A stretch of DNA of 35,060 nucleotides from an uncultured Victivallales bacterium (GCA_903837355.1 CAILUI010000228.1:1-35060), one strand, 5' to 3'; positions 16,491 through 25,796 are shown, counted from the stretch's first letter. Made by a program: numbers and translations. The notes: generated by a model from the letters alone, not told the origin.

Positions 16491-16867
16491 GCGAGAAAGA
16501 GTTCGACTACATGAACGTCATCCCCCTGGTTGACGTCATGCTGGTGATGCTGACGATCGTCCTCACCACGTCGTCCTTCATCGCCACCGGCAATATCCCC
16601 GTGGAACTGCCGCGGGCCGGGAAGAGCAACATTGAGGCGCTGAAGACGGAGGTGGTGGAGATCACCCGCGCCGGCCAGCTTCACCTCAATGGCAAGGCCG
16701 TGTCCACCGACGAACTCAAGCGCGCCCTGAACTCGCGCGAGCGCTCGACGGCCATCCTGATCCGGGCCGATCGCAGTATCAACCTGCAAGTGTTCGTGGA
16801 CGTTCTCGATGCCGTCAAGTCGATGGGCTTCAAGACGGTCAGCCTGCAGACCGAGAACAAGCTCTGA
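16487..16867 (+). CDS. exbD: ExbD/TolR-type biopolymer transport protein
   Basis: 126 residues, starting in a 4-base ATGA overlap with exbB. A short cytoplasmic start is followed by one membrane helix (about 11-33) with the conserved Asp16 in IPLVDVMLVMLTIVL, the proton-carrying residue of the family. The periplasmic part (about 34-126) has the usual pattern: IPVELPRA, ITRAGQLHLNGKAVS, then AILIRADRSINLQVFVDVLD and a closing GFKTVSLQTE strand. Partner of ExbB in the inner membrane. It converges on the pseudouridine synthase gene with 16 bases between stops. Confidence 0.92.
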   Translation: MSEKEFDYMNVIPLVDVMLVMLTIVLTTSSFIATGNIPVELPRAGKSNIEALKTEVVEITRAGQLHLNGKAVSTDELKRALNSRERSTAILIRADRSINLQVFVDVLDAVKSMGFKTVSLQTENKL

Positions 16868-16883
16868 GGCGGCGGCCTGCCGA

Positions 16884-17660
16884 TCACGGTTCCGGGGCTC
16901 GCGCCGCGGTCGCGCCAGCCTGCCGCAGGGCGGTGAGTTCCGCGGGCTCGAGCCGGCGGAACTGCCCGGCGGGAAGTGACCCCAGGCAGAGCGGCCCCAG
17001 TCGCTCGCGCCGCAGCCGCACGACCGTCAGCCCGACGGCAGCGCAGAGCCGGCGCACTTCGCGCTTGCGCCCATCCTCGAGCACCAGCCGCAGGCAGGTC
17101 AGTCCGGCGGCGTCGGCCTGCGGCGTCACCGTCAGGGGCCGCAGGAACTCGCCGGCGTCGGTGATGCCCTGACGCAGCCTGGCCAGACCGGCCGCCCCCA
17201 ACCTGCCGCGCGCTTCTACGTAGTAGGTCTTCGGCACGCGCCGCGAAGGGTGCGCCAGGGCTTGCGCCAGGTCGCCATCGTTGGTGAGGACGATCAGGCC
17301 TTCGCTGTCACGGTCCAGTCGACCGACGCTGAAGAGTCGGCCGAAGTGCGCCGGGATGAGTTCGAAGATCAACTTCGCAGCGTGTTCATCATGGGCGCTG
17401 CAGGTGTACCCGGTGGGCTTGTTCAGGAGCAGCCAGATCGCCGGCTGCTGCTCCAGCGTGGCGCCACGGTACTCGATGTGATCGCGCCCGGGGACGACTG
17501 TACACGCCGGGGTCAGGACGGGGGTGTCGTTGACCCGGACCAGCCCGGCGCGGATCAACTCCTCGCAGGCGCGCCGACTGGCGACCCCGCAGGCGGCCAT
17601 GAAGCGGGCCAGCCGGACCCCGGTCGGAGCGTCCAGACGCGGATCGTCCTGGGCGGTCAT
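16884..17660 (-). CDS. RsuA/RluB-type pseudouridine synthase
   Basis: 258 residues. An S4 RNA-binding domain (about 15-62, RLARFMAACGVASRRACEEL) precedes the catalytic domain. The catalytic Asp is Asp116 in VGRLDRDSEGLIVLTNDGD, and the later motifs KTYYVEARG, RPLTVTP and DGRKREVRRLCAAVGLTV are in place. It makes pseudouridine in rRNA, 23S or 16S; the family match does not settle which site. Its ATG at 17660 overlaps the stop of the upstream receiver-domain gene (ATGA), so the two are translationally coupled, an odd pairing. The C-terminal 20 residues are an Ala-rich tail. Confidence 0.93.
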   Translation of the reverse strand: MTAQDDPRLDAPTGVRLARFMAACGVASRRACEELIRAGLVRVNDTPVLTPACTVVPGRDHIEYRGATLEQQPAIWLLLNKPTGYTCSAHDEHAAKLIFELIPAHFGRLFSVGRLDRDSEGLIVLTNDGDLAQALAHPSRRVPKTYYVEARGRLGAAGLARLRQGITDAGEFLRPLTVTPQADAAGLTCLRLVLEDGRKREVRRLCAAVGLTVVRLRRERLGPLCLGSLPAGQFRRLEPAELTALRQAGATAARAPEP

Positions 17661-18841
17661 GGCGCGGCAGCATCGAAGATCGAGCGAATCCGGCGCGCCA
17701 GATCAACCATGCGGTAGGGCTTCTGCAGGAATCCGACGGCTCCGGCATCGAGCACGTCCCGCGCGTCCTCCTCGGACACGTAGCCGCTGGAGAGCAGAAC
17801 CCGGACGTTGGGGTCGATCTCTTTGAGGCGGAAGAAGGCGCCGTGGCCATCCAGCTCGGGCATCACCATGTCCAGCATCACCAGATCGATGAGGCCCGGG
17901 TTGTCGCGGTAGATATCCACGGCATCAAGGCCATTGCCGGCCAGGATGACGGAGTACCCCAGTTCCTGCAGCATGTCGATGATGACGTCCCAGATCATGT
18001 CCTCGTCGTCGACGAGGAGGATCGTTTCGGTGCCGTAGAGGGCCTCGTCGTCCAAGTGCGGGTCCACCTGCATGTCCTTGCGCTTGGCCTCAGCGGGCAG
18101 GGCGACTGCGAGCAGCAGGCCGGCGGGGTCGCGGCCGAAAAGCACGTCACCGCCGTGCTCCAGAAAGACGCCGAAACCGTGCAGCAGCCGCAACTCGCCG
18201 GCCGGATCCGCCAGCCGTAAGCGCAGCATGCCGTCCCAGAAGCCAGCACACTCGGCCAGGCGGAACGGCACCGCGGGTCCGGCCCGCAAGTGGATGACGG
18301 CGTAGAGGCCGGGCTCACAGCGACAGCGCAACGCCGACAGGTCGGCGGCGCCGAACTGGCAGTGCTCCACCCGTACGGTCAGGCTCTCGGCCTCTGGATC
18401 CAGAAGCTCGACGCAGCTCTGCAGCGTCTCCAGCAGGGTGTCCTGCAACTGGAAGACTGCACCCTCGACGATCACCGCCTCCGTGTCGAACTCCAGCCGG
18501 AGGTCGACCTTGGAGGGAAGGATCTTGCGGCAGCGCTGCACGACCCCTTCCAGCATCGGCCTGATATCGAGCTTCTCGAACTCGTTGGGGACACGTGTGT
18601 TACGCTGGAAGACATCGAGCCATAGAAGGCCGCGGTCCAGCATCTGGCGTGAGGTCGTCAGGTAAGCTGCCGCCCCGGGTCGATCCTCGACATCATCCTC
18701 GATCAGCTCGCCGTAGGAGCGGACGCTCTGCAGTAGAGTCTGCAGGGCCGTGTGCAGGCCACGGCTCAGTGCCAGCAGGTTTGCGACCCGCTCCTCGCCA
18801 CTGAAGGTCTTGTCGGTCGGGTCGAATACGGGCCGTGTCAT
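17657..18841 (-). CDS. degenerate histidine kinase fused to a receiver domain
   Basis: 394 residues from ATG 18841; a TTG 7 codons earlier is possible and places GGGAG inside the gene. Residues 272-390 are a complete receiver: acidic Asp278-Asp279, phospho-acceptor Asp324 in MLDMVMPELDG, Ser351 and Lys374 in FLQKPY. The first 250 residues follow the layout of hybrid kinases of the 'AHDFNNLL' type: RGLHTALQTLL (about 28-37) sits where the phospho-His helix should be, 130-150 where the N-box should be, and 218-250 where the G-box should be. But the His register is lost, the N-box Asn is replaced, and no DxGxG or GxGL remains. I read it as a kinase-dead sensor whose receiver is charged by another kinase. 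Coupled to the pseudouridine synthase. A perfect TATAAT lies upstream. Confidence 0.8.
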   Translation of the reverse strand: MTRPVFDPTDKTFSGEERVANLLALSRGLHTALQTLLQSVRSYGELIEDDVEDRPGAAAYLTTSRQMLDRGLLWLDVFQRNTRVPNEFEKLDIRPMLEGVVQRCRKILPSKVDLRLEFDTEAVIVEGAVFQLQDTLLETLQSCVELLDPEAESLTVRVEHCQFGAADLSALRCRCEPGLYAVIHLRAGPAVPFRLAECAGFWDGMLRLRLADPAGELRLLHGFGVFLEHGGDVLFGRDPAGLLLAVALPAEAKRKDMQVDPHLDDEALYGTETILLVDDEDMIWDVIIDMLQELGYSVILAGNGLDAVDIYRDNPGLIDLVMLDMVMPELDGHGAFFRLKEIDPNVRVLLSSGYVSEEDARDVLDAGAVGFLQKPYRMVDLARRIRSIFDAAAP

Positions 18842-18888
18842 ATGGAAAAAGCACTCCCACAAGCGTAGCAGTCGCCACCGTGACGGCT

Positions 18889-18917
18889 ATTATACACCGG
18901 CGAAGACCTGAAAGAAA
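18889..18917 (-). promoter_or_regulatory. promoter of the kinase-receiver gene
   Basis: The minus strand has a perfect TATAAT (18889-18894) about 48 bases before ATG 18841. The -35 at 17 bases is TTTCTT (18912-18917), a poor match. Confidence 0.5.
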
Positions 18918-18988
18918 AGCATCATCTCCCGCCGCGCCTGCGCCGGCAGCTTTCCGGCAGGCGCGGTGGGGGAAGGGGAGCGAGTAGC

Positions 18989-20476
18989 ATGGCGATGACA
19001 CCGTTCGCATTGTCCGCGGCCCTGTCGACCTGGGGCGGGCGGCTGTACCCGGCCAGTCTGGTCGACACGGGCGCCGCGCTGGTCGCCTTGGCCCGTGTCG
19101 AAGGCCGCAAGATCCTCGTGCAGGCCAGTGTGCAGGCGGCCGGTCTGCCGCCGGGGTTTGACGGCGAGATCCGGCCGGCCACGGGTACGGCGATTCGGCT
19201 CTGCCCGCTGACTCATGAGAATGCCGTGGCCCTGCGCCGGCTCCTCCCCTGGGCCGCGCCGGTGTCGTTGCGCAACCGGCGTACGACCATCGGCTGTGGC
19301 GATCGCCTGGGTCGGGCGACCCCGGGGCACGTGCGTGCCGTGCGTCAGTTCGCCGCGTCCCCCGTTCTGGCCCAGCAGTCCATGCGGGAGCTCACGCTGA
19401 CGCGGCGGACCTACGAGAACGTCGTGGACGATGTCACCTTCCTGGTCCTGCAGGAGGGCTATCGCGCCGGCTACGGCGCGGACGGCGACCACCTCAAGAC
19501 CCTCAGGGACATCGGCGTTGCCGTCGATGCCGGCATGGCCATGATCACCCTCGATCTTACCGAGAAAATGAACGCGGCCGCCGAGAACTGGACCCCGGCA
19601 GCGGTCGAGGCCGCCTTTGCCGAGCTGCCCGAGGCGGTGCGTCGGCGCGTCATCGACACCTATGCTGACCGCGCTTTCGACGTCGATGGCGGGGTGGTCA
19701 CCATCGACGGCCTCGAGGCTCGCCGCTGCGCCGTGATGTACCTGGCGGCCATGGATTTCGCCGGTGAGGCCTACGCATTGCTGCAGCAGCGCCGCGGCGA
19801 CGCCTTCGACCTGGAGATCTCCATCGACGAGACCAAGGCGCCGACGCTTCCCGCGCACCATCTGTTCATCATCCGCGAACTGTTGCAGCGCGACATCGTT
19901 ATCTCCTCCCTGGCGCCGCGCTTCATCGGGGAGTTTCAGAAGGCCATCGACTACATTGGCGATCTGGCCGAGTTCGAGCGCCAGTTCAGGCTGCACTGCG
20001 CCATTGCGAAGGCCTATGGGGGCTATAAGATCAGCATCCACTCGGGCAGCGACAAGTTTGCGGTCTACCCCATCATCGGGCGCACCACCCAGCACCGTGT
20101 CCACGTCAAGACGGCGGGCACGAGCTGGCTCGAAGCCGTCCGTGCCATCGCCGTGGCCGACCCGGGGCTGTACCGGCGCCTGCACGCCCGCGCCTTCGAG
20201 GTGCTTCCTGAGGCCCTCAAGCTCTATCACATCACCCCGGACCTCACCACCATCCCCGCCCTGGCGACACTCAAGGACAGCGAGTTGCCGGCCCTGATGG
20301 AGCTCGACGCGGCTCGGCAGTTGCTCCACGTCACCTACGGCGGCCTGCTCGGCGACCCCGCCATCGGTCCGGCGTTTCTCGCCGCCCTGGATGCCGGCGA
20401 GGAGGTCTACTACCGCGGTGTTGAGCGGCACTTTGTCAGGCACCTGCGGGCCCTGGGACTCGAGGCTGCGGGCTGA
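18989..20476 (+). CDS. uxaE: tagaturonate epimerase (UxaE family)
   Basis: 495 residues, the size of UxaE. ATG 18989 follows GGAAGGGGAG; a second ATG two codons on is also possible. Family blocks seen: TTIGCGDRLGRATPGH (about 99-114), QSMRELTLTRRTYENVVDDV (130-149), EGYRAGYGADGDHLKT (156-171, likely metal and substrate residues), FDLEISIDET and KISIHSGSDKF in the second half. By family knowledge (Thermotoga pectin pathway) it converts D-tagaturonate to D-fructuronate, joining galacturonate breakdown to the mannonate route, in the cytoplasm. No UxaC, UxuA or UxuB homologue is in the window. It converges with the large glycosidase gene with 12 bases between stops and probably feeds on sugars released by that cluster. 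Confidence 0.82.
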   Translation: MAMTPFALSAALSTWGGRLYPASLVDTGAALVALARVEGRKILVQASVQAAGLPPGFDGEIRPATGTAIRLCPLTHENAVALRRLLPWAAPVSLRNRRTTIGCGDRLGRATPGHVRAVRQFAASPVLAQQSMRELTLTRRTYENVVDDVTFLVLQEGYRAGYGADGDHLKTLRDIGVAVDAGMAMITLDLTEKMNAAAENWTPAAVEAAFAELPEAVRRRVIDTYADRAFDVDGGVVTIDGLEARRCAVMYLAAMDFAGEAYALLQQRRGDAFDLEISIDETKAPTLPAHHLFIIRELLQRDIVISSLAPRFIGEFQKAIDYIGDLAEFERQFRLHCAIAKAYGGYKISIHSGSDKFAVYPIIGRTTQHRVHVKTAGTSWLEAVRAIAVADPGLYRRLHARAFEVLPEALKLYHITPDLTTIPALATLKDSELPALMELDAARQLLHVTYGGLLGDPAIGPAFLAALDAGEEVYYRGVERHFVRHLRALGLEAAG

Positions 20477-20488
20477 AACGGCGAGTCC

Positions 20489-23400
20489 TCAGCGCAGCCG
20501 CCAGAGCTTGGTTTCGCGGTCGGCGAACACGGCCTCAAACGAGCGCTGTGACGTGGGCACCGACTGGCCGCTATAGACATCGGTGACGGTGGCCTCCCGC
20601 GGCAGGTGCAGCGTGCGCGGACCAGGCTCCCTGGCGCTGACGGCCAGCAGGTCGCGGGTGGCCCAGACGACGTCTTCGCTGTCGATATAGAGGTGTACGC
20701 CTGCCTGTTTCGCCAAGCGCCGCAACAGGGCGGCGGGCAGCAGCGGCGCGGCCGAGTAGACCGCGGTCCAGTCCGGATACTGCTTGACCACGAGCCCGGG
20801 CCGCCCATCCGCCAGGGTGCCCAGGACGACGGCGTCGGGGTCGGCCGCGTAGAAGCAGGGCGAGACCTGGTCGGGCGGACCGTAGGTGAGCCCCCCGATG
20901 CCGTCGGTGAGGGCTGGTCCGGGCTGCAGGGTGGTGGTGAGAACGGCAGGCTCCGGCGCGCTGCGCAGCCGGATGCCGGTCAGGTCGGCCAGCCCCTGCT
21001 CATCGAGGCGGCCATCGCGGTACGCCCCCGCCCCCCAGAGGAATACCAGCACACGTCCGTTACCCTTGAGTGCGTCGATGGCGCGGCGGTCTGCTGCCGT
21101 CGGGGCGATGGACGTGGGGAAGATGAACAGCTTCCGGTCCTGGAGACGCGGGAGATCGTCGGGGAGGTAGTGGCCGACCGGAGCGCCCAGGCGCTGCAAG
21201 GCCGGTATCTGGCCCAGCAGCAGCCAGCCCCCCAGGGGATCCGCCACCCGCAGGCGGCACAGGCTGCGCTCGTCGACCACGAACGCCACCTCGTCCACCG
21301 GGCTGCGGTCGCTGTCCAGCGCTGCGTTGGCACAGCGGGTCAGGTCCTTGATGCGGCCCATGAGGTCGGGGTGACTGTAGACGTTGCTGCCGACATCGAA
21401 CCACCACTGGGCGGCACCGTTGGCGATGCAGTTGGCCAGTTCTTTGTTCTGCTGGATGAGGTCCCCCGCGATAGCGGTGGGGCGTCCCCATTCACCGGGC
21501 TTGCCGCCGGAGATGGAGGTGCGCACGTCGTTCTCGTCGAACCAGAGCTTGCCGCGGAGCTTGGTACTGTCGAACAACGACATGAAGTGACAGGTGCCCT
21601 CGCCCCCCAGTTGGCGGAAGGCGTAGCTGGTGGGGCTGCAGAGGAAATCGACGTCTGGGCAGGCGAGCACTCGGGCCAGGGCAAGGTGACCGCCGTTCTG
21701 TTGGCGCTGCTCGCCGCAGAGTTGCAGCAGGTAGCCATAGAAGACGCCGACGATCTTGTCGCGGTGGGTCATCTGCTTCACGGCATGGGCGAACACGCTG
21801 ATGGTTTCCGCGACGAGATCGGAGTTGTAGAGGTAGAAGTCGATGCTGTCCTGCTCGCTGGCCGGGTCACGCAGCGCGCCGCGGGCGCAGTCCTGGCGTC
21901 GGGCCTTGGTAGGGATGGCGGCGCCGGCAAAGGTCGCTGTCGGGTTGCTCCAGGCTGCCTGCAGGGCCGCCTCGGTGCGGTAGGTGCCGCGGAGCCATTG
22001 CCGGAAGCCGGCGAGGTTGGCCGGCGAGTAATCCACCCACTCGTTCTCATTGCCGCCCCACATCATCCATTCCTCGGTCGTGCCCGAGGCCAGGTGGTAG
22101 CCGATGATGCGGTCGGCGTAGGGCGCTGATTCCACGTGTTCAATGAGGCGTTGCAGGGCGGCGATGGTGTCCGCGCGCCAGGCCGCGGAGGCCCAACTCG
22201 GGGCCGGTTTGCCCCCGGAGTGAATGAAGGGCACCGGCTTGCCGTCGCCGAGGTCCATCAGCACGATGTCATCGGGATGCTGCGCACTCCACCAGGCCGG
22301 CGCGTGCAGGTAGAGCCGCGGGAAAATGTACCCGTTCGGGCAGGCCTGCAGGGCCATGGCCACGCGCTCGTCGAACTGCGAGTAGTCGAAGGTGTCCGGC
22401 GCCGTCCAGACGGTCTTGGAGAGTCCGTAGCCGGCTTCGGTGGGCGTGGCGCTGAACGTGAACAGGTCGACGCCAGCGCGCGCGAAGTCACTGAACACCT
22501 CGAGGGTCGGATGGTAGGTTGCCCAGGCCATGCCCGCGTGTGGCGTGCCATTGATGAACAGCGTCGGCGTGCCGCCATGGTCCTTCACCGCGGCGACCGT
22601 GTGACCGGACTTCCTTGCCTTGACGTTCACGAGAAAGACCTCCTCTGCAGATTGGCCGGACCGTTGCGCCCGGGCTTCGCCAAGCTGGACACGGACCTCA
22701 TGGGCACCGCCCCAGGCATACTGTGACAGGCTGAGCACGGCCTTGTCAACACGAACGATCTCACCGGGCTGCACGGAGGTCAGCGCCCGCGGCAGTGGCA
22801 GTGGCAGCCGCGCGACGACGGCAGTGCCGCGTCGGAAGACGAGCTGTGCCCCGTCTTCCTGGACAGGCCGGTCCAGGCTGAACGCCAGGGTCACCGGGAA
22901 GGCCTCCCCGGCCCGCAGCGTGGCGGGGAGGCGGGCTTCAAGGAGGGTTGCCAGCGGCCGTTCCGGGCGCAGGATCTCGATGCGTTGGACGTTCAGGCAG
23001 TACTCCGGGCCGACGCTGACACCGAAGGCGATGAGGGTGAAGCTCGCCAGCGGGAAGTCGAGTCTGCCGTTGGCATCGCTGGACCACGAGGCGACATGCC
23101 AGGCGGCCATGGGGAAGTCGACCCACTGCCAGGCGCTGCCGGTCGCAAGGTCGGTGCCTTCCACCGTCCACTCCGCGCCGTCGGCGTCGCGGATCTTGGC
23201 CGCCAAGCGCAGCGGCGCGCCCTGGTTCTGCACCCGCACGCGGACGCTGTCGAAACGGCGCTCGATGGGCCGCAGCAGGAACAGGTCGTTGAAGGGGCTG
23301 CTCTTGGAGACGAAGCGCCAGCGCAGGGCAGGGGGATCGGCTTGCAGGCCGACCTCGCTGACCGAGAACTCGCGCTCGAGTCGGGCCTGCTCGCGGCAGG

Positions 23401-23530
23401 TGGACCAGTCCTGGGTACCCAGGCCGTCGTAGAGGATCTCCGTGTCGACGGCAGGCGCTGAAGCCGCTCCCAGCAGCGCCATGGCGGCCACGCTCCCGAA
23501 GCTGACCGCAAGACCCCTGAGTGTTCCCAC
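20489..23530 (-). CDS. large secreted GH-A clan glycoside hydrolase (beta-galactosidase-like)
   Basis: 1013 residues. GTG 23530 is used because AGGAGG lies 6 bases upstream and a signal peptide follows (1-28, ending APAV). Order: an N-terminal jelly roll (about 30-190), a second beta domain (195-305), a TIM barrel (about 315-740), a GATase-like Rossmann domain (745-945; LGAPVGHYLPDDLP, LKGNGRVLVFLWGAGAY) and a short C-terminal beta domain. In the barrel GTTEEW (483-488, Glu486/Glu487) is a candidate acid/base, and KLWFDEND (661-668, Glu666) the nucleophile. Barrel plus GATase-like domain is the GH42 plan, but the N-terminal additions and weak motifs put it outside the classical family. Third gene of the leftward operon after the sulfatase and GH42; the substrate is probably a galactose-containing glycan. 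It has its own strong ribosome site. Confidence 0.83.
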   Translation of the reverse strand: MGTLRGLAVSFGSVAAMALLGAASAPAVDTEILYDGLGTQDWSTCREQARLEREFSVSEVGLQADPPALRWRFVSKSSPFNDLFLLRPIERRFDSVRVRVQNQGAPLRLAAKIRDADGAEWTVEGTDLATGSAWQWVDFPMAAWHVASWSSDANGRLDFPLASFTLIAFGVSVGPEYCLNVQRIEILRPERPLATLLEARLPATLRAGEAFPVTLAFSLDRPVQEDGAQLVFRRGTAVVARLPLPLPRALTSVQPGEIVRVDKAVLSLSQYAWGGAHEVRVQLGEARAQRSGQSAEEVFLVNVKARKSGHTVAAVKDHGGTPTLFINGTPHAGMAWATYHPTLEVFSDFARAGVDLFTFSATPTEAGYGLSKTVWTAPDTFDYSQFDERVAMALQACPNGYIFPRLYLHAPAWWSAQHPDDIVLMDLGDGKPVPFIHSGGKPAPSWASAAWRADTIAALQRLIEHVESAPYADRIIGYHLASGTTEEWMMWGGNENEWVDYSPANLAGFRQWLRGTYRTEAALQAAWSNPTATFAGAAIPTKARRQDCARGALRDPASEQDSIDFYLYNSDLVAETISVFAHAVKQMTHRDKIVGVFYGYLLQLCGEQRQQNGGHLALARVLACPDVDFLCSPTSYAFRQLGGEGTCHFMSLFDSTKLRGKLWFDENDVRTSISGGKPGEWGRPTAIAGDLIQQNKELANCIANGAAQWWFDVGSNVYSHPDLMGRIKDLTRCANAALDSDRSPVDEVAFVVDERSLCRLRVADPLGGWLLLGQIPALQRLGAPVGHYLPDDLPRLQDRKLFIFPTSIAPTAADRRAIDALKGNGRVLVFLWGAGAYRDGRLDEQGLADLTGIRLRSAPEPAVLTTTLQPGPALTDGIGGLTYGPPDQVSPCFYAADPDAVVLGTLADGRPGLVVKQYPDWTAVYSAAPLLPAALLRRLAKQAGVHLYIDSEDVVWATRDLLAVSAREPGPRTLHLPREATVTDVYSGQSVPTSQRSFEAVFADRETKLWRLR

Positions 23531-23555
23531 CGCTCACCTCCTGAAGGGTTGTGTT

Positions 23556-23575
23556 GGCCCGCGCTGGCGCGGGTC
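23556..23575 (-). other. intercistronic hairpin in the glycosidase operon
   Basis: A near-perfect stem of 9 pairs (GGCCCGCGC with GCGCGGGTC, one G-U) and a 2-base loop fills half of the 64 bases between the GH42 stop and the next GTG. No T-run follows. It could be an RNA-processing or stabilising element that separates expression of the last gene, or a partial terminator. Confidence 0.5.
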
Positions 23576-23594
23576 CTCCTGGCCTGACAAGGGC

Positions 23595-25796
23595 TCATCT
23601 CTCGAGTACGAGCACGCGCACGTCCAGAGCGGCGACCTCGAGCCCAATGAGGTCGCCTTCACGCTGCAGGGACTCACCCAGCAGGTCGGTCACCTGGCCC
23701 CAGCCGCTGACGTCGAGCCGTTCGGCGATCGCATCGGGGCTCGGGTTGGTGAGGATCCAGGCCTCGCTGCTGCCGGCGCGCCGGCGGCGGCGCAGCAGGC
23801 CTCCAGCCGCGTCGGAGGTGATGCCGCAGCGGCGCAGGATGTCGAGGGTGCAGGCGGCGGAGTCGGGGTCGCGGTATGCCGTGCCGCCGAGGCCGGGGTA
23901 GGTTCCGAGCAGCCACGCCTGACCACGGCCATGGCGCCGCACCACCCCGGCAACCGCATCGCCGTACAGCAGGCAAGCGGTGGCATCGGCGGCAAGGTCG
24001 AAGGTCTGGATGTAGAGGTTGGCCCGCAACCGCAGGCCCGCGAGCGGGCCGGTGCCGGTCAGCAGGGCGGCATCGAGATACTCGCCCCAGGTGCGTTCCT
24101 CGGGCGACCAGCGCTGGGCGCCGTCGGGTTCGCGCACCAGGGTGAAGCTACGCTGGCGGACGCCGAACAGGGCCGCCATGGCCGGCGAGAGCTCGCCCCG
24201 GTTGCAGTAGGCGTTCTCGTCGATCCGGCCCGGCGCCGCCTCGCAGATCAGGCAGCCACCGGCCTCGACGTAGGCGGTCAGTTGGGCCGCCACCGTCTCG
24301 GACAGTGAGAACGGGAAGGGCACGATGATGGCTCTGTACTCCCGCGCGTAGGCTTCGTCCAGCTCGGAAACGTCGACGAAATCCAGCGGGATGGAGGCAT
24401 CCCAGCAGCGCCGATGCCAGCCGCGCAGGGCATAGCCAAGCAGTCCGTTTGCCGGCGGGAAGACGTTGCAGAACTGGTGATTGCGTTCGTTGACGAGGAT
24501 GGCCACCGTGGCCGGAAGCGGGCTCGCTCGGCCGAACAGTTCAGGGTGACGGTTGAGGGCACGTCCGACCCGGCCGGCCGTGTCCAGGCGTGGCGTGGTG
24601 TCGCCCGTACTGTCCAACAGGCTGAAACCGTTGCACTCGGCCGCGGCGATTTCCGCGCGCGTGACCCAGAATGAGAGCGCCGAGACACCGGAGCCGACAG
24701 CGGTGAGCAGCCAGCGCCGGATATCTTCTGCCGAGGGCACGCGGCCCTTGTGGAAGCCCGTGCTCACCGGCCCGCCCTGGAACTCTGCCGCCCACAGCGG
24801 TCGGCCCCGCGGGTTGGCGCAGCGCATGTAGTCAAAGCGCAGCGCGACGCCGTTCCAGGTCTCGTTGAGCAGCGCCCGGTGTCGCGTGTAGGGTTTGGCA
24901 GCCTCGTCATCCCAGGCATGGAACGGGCTCCAGGCCGGGTAACAGGACGAGCCCAGGAAGTCCTGGCAGCGCGCATAGACCCAGTCCTGGCCGGAGCCGA
25001 CCAACGGGGCGCCTTTGTGGGCAAAGACCGGTCGCTGCAGCGGGTCGGCGGCGCGGATCGCCGCGGCGCGGGCCCGGAGCACGGCCGGAATTTGCACGGT
25101 ATCCATGAAGCGCCGGAACTCGATGTCCTGGACCCACGGTTGTGCGGGCACGCAGCGTTCGGGGACGATGTCCTCCCACTCGGCGTAGCGGCTGTTCCAG
25201 GCGCGATTCAGGGCGTCCAGGTCACCATGTTCCTCCTGCAGCCAGCGCCGGTAATGGGCCAGTGTGTGCGGGCAGTAGCAGACGTGCTGTCCGCTAGTGC
25301 TTTCGGCCCAGTACCCGATCTCCTGCCAGGTATTCCAGATCACCAGGTTCTCGTAGCGGCCGAGGGTCTCGACCAGGCGGGTGATGAAGCGGAGTTGGTC
25401 GGCCAGGGCCCCGGGATGGTCGTAGCAGGGGCCAGGCTTACCATCCGCGGGCAGCGTCGTCTGAGCCTGGTACGCCACCGGCAGGCCATTGCGGCCGACC
25501 ATGCGGCAGTCGGGATGCTTGCGGTAGAGCCAGGACGGCGCCTGCTCGCAGGTCAGCCCGAGGTAGACCCCGAGGTCGAGCCTTGCGGCGTGCTCGATGA
25601 GCTCCTCGTAGCGCGCGAACTCGTAGACGCCCGCGCGGGGCTCATCGATCAGCCAGTGCTCCTGGAGTTTGATCAGGTTGAAGCCCTGGCGTTTCAGGAG
25701 CTCCATGTCGCGCTTCAGTTCGGTCATGGGCGGCATGGGTTCGCGACAGAGGTGCGAACCCAGCGGGAAGAGACGGGCGAAACTCGCCGTGTTCAT
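23595..25796 (-). CDS. GH42-type beta-galactosidase, cytoplasmic
   Basis: 733 residues with no signal peptide. The ATG at 25796 overlaps the sulfatase stop (ATGA). A TIM barrel fills about 15-400: KRQGFNLIKLQEHWLIDEP (35-53), the Trp-rich LTCEQAPSWLYRKHPD, the acid/base Glu159 in WNTWQEIGYW, and the probable nucleophile Glu338 in PLWAAEFQGG. CYCPHTLAHYRRWLQE (173-188) matches the GH42 zinc-loop region. From about 430 a GATase-like trimerisation domain follows, then a small C-terminal beta domain. Length and motifs suit GH42, which removes terminal beta-galactose from oligosaccharides. Being cytoplasmic, it should work on imported fragments. Middle gene of the sulfatase-GH42-GH operon. Confidence 0.88.
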   Translation of the reverse strand: MNTASFARLFPLGSHLCREPMPPMTELKRDMELLKRQGFNLIKLQEHWLIDEPRAGVYEFARYEELIEHAARLDLGVYLGLTCEQAPSWLYRKHPDCRMVGRNGLPVAYQAQTTLPADGKPGPCYDHPGALADQLRFITRLVETLGRYENLVIWNTWQEIGYWAESTSGQHVCYCPHTLAHYRRWLQEEHGDLDALNRAWNSRYAEWEDIVPERCVPAQPWVQDIEFRRFMDTVQIPAVLRARAAAIRAADPLQRPVFAHKGAPLVGSGQDWVYARCQDFLGSSCYPAWSPFHAWDDEAAKPYTRHRALLNETWNGVALRFDYMRCANPRGRPLWAAEFQGGPVSTGFHKGRVPSAEDIRRWLLTAVGSGVSALSFWVTRAEIAAAECNGFSLLDSTGDTTPRLDTAGRVGRALNRHPELFGRASPLPATVAILVNERNHQFCNVFPPANGLLGYALRGWHRRCWDASIPLDFVDVSELDEAYAREYRAIIVPFPFSLSETVAAQLTAYVEAGGCLICEAAPGRIDENAYCNRGELSPAMAALFGVRQRSFTLVREPDGAQRWSPEERTWGEYLDAALLTGTGPLAGLRLRANLYIQTFDLAADATACLLYGDAVAGVVRRHGRGQAWLLGTYPGLGGTAYRDPDSAACTLDILRRCGITSDAAGGLLRRRRRAGSSEAWILTNPSPDAIAERLDVSGWGQVTDLLGESLQREGDLIGLEVAALDVRVLVLER

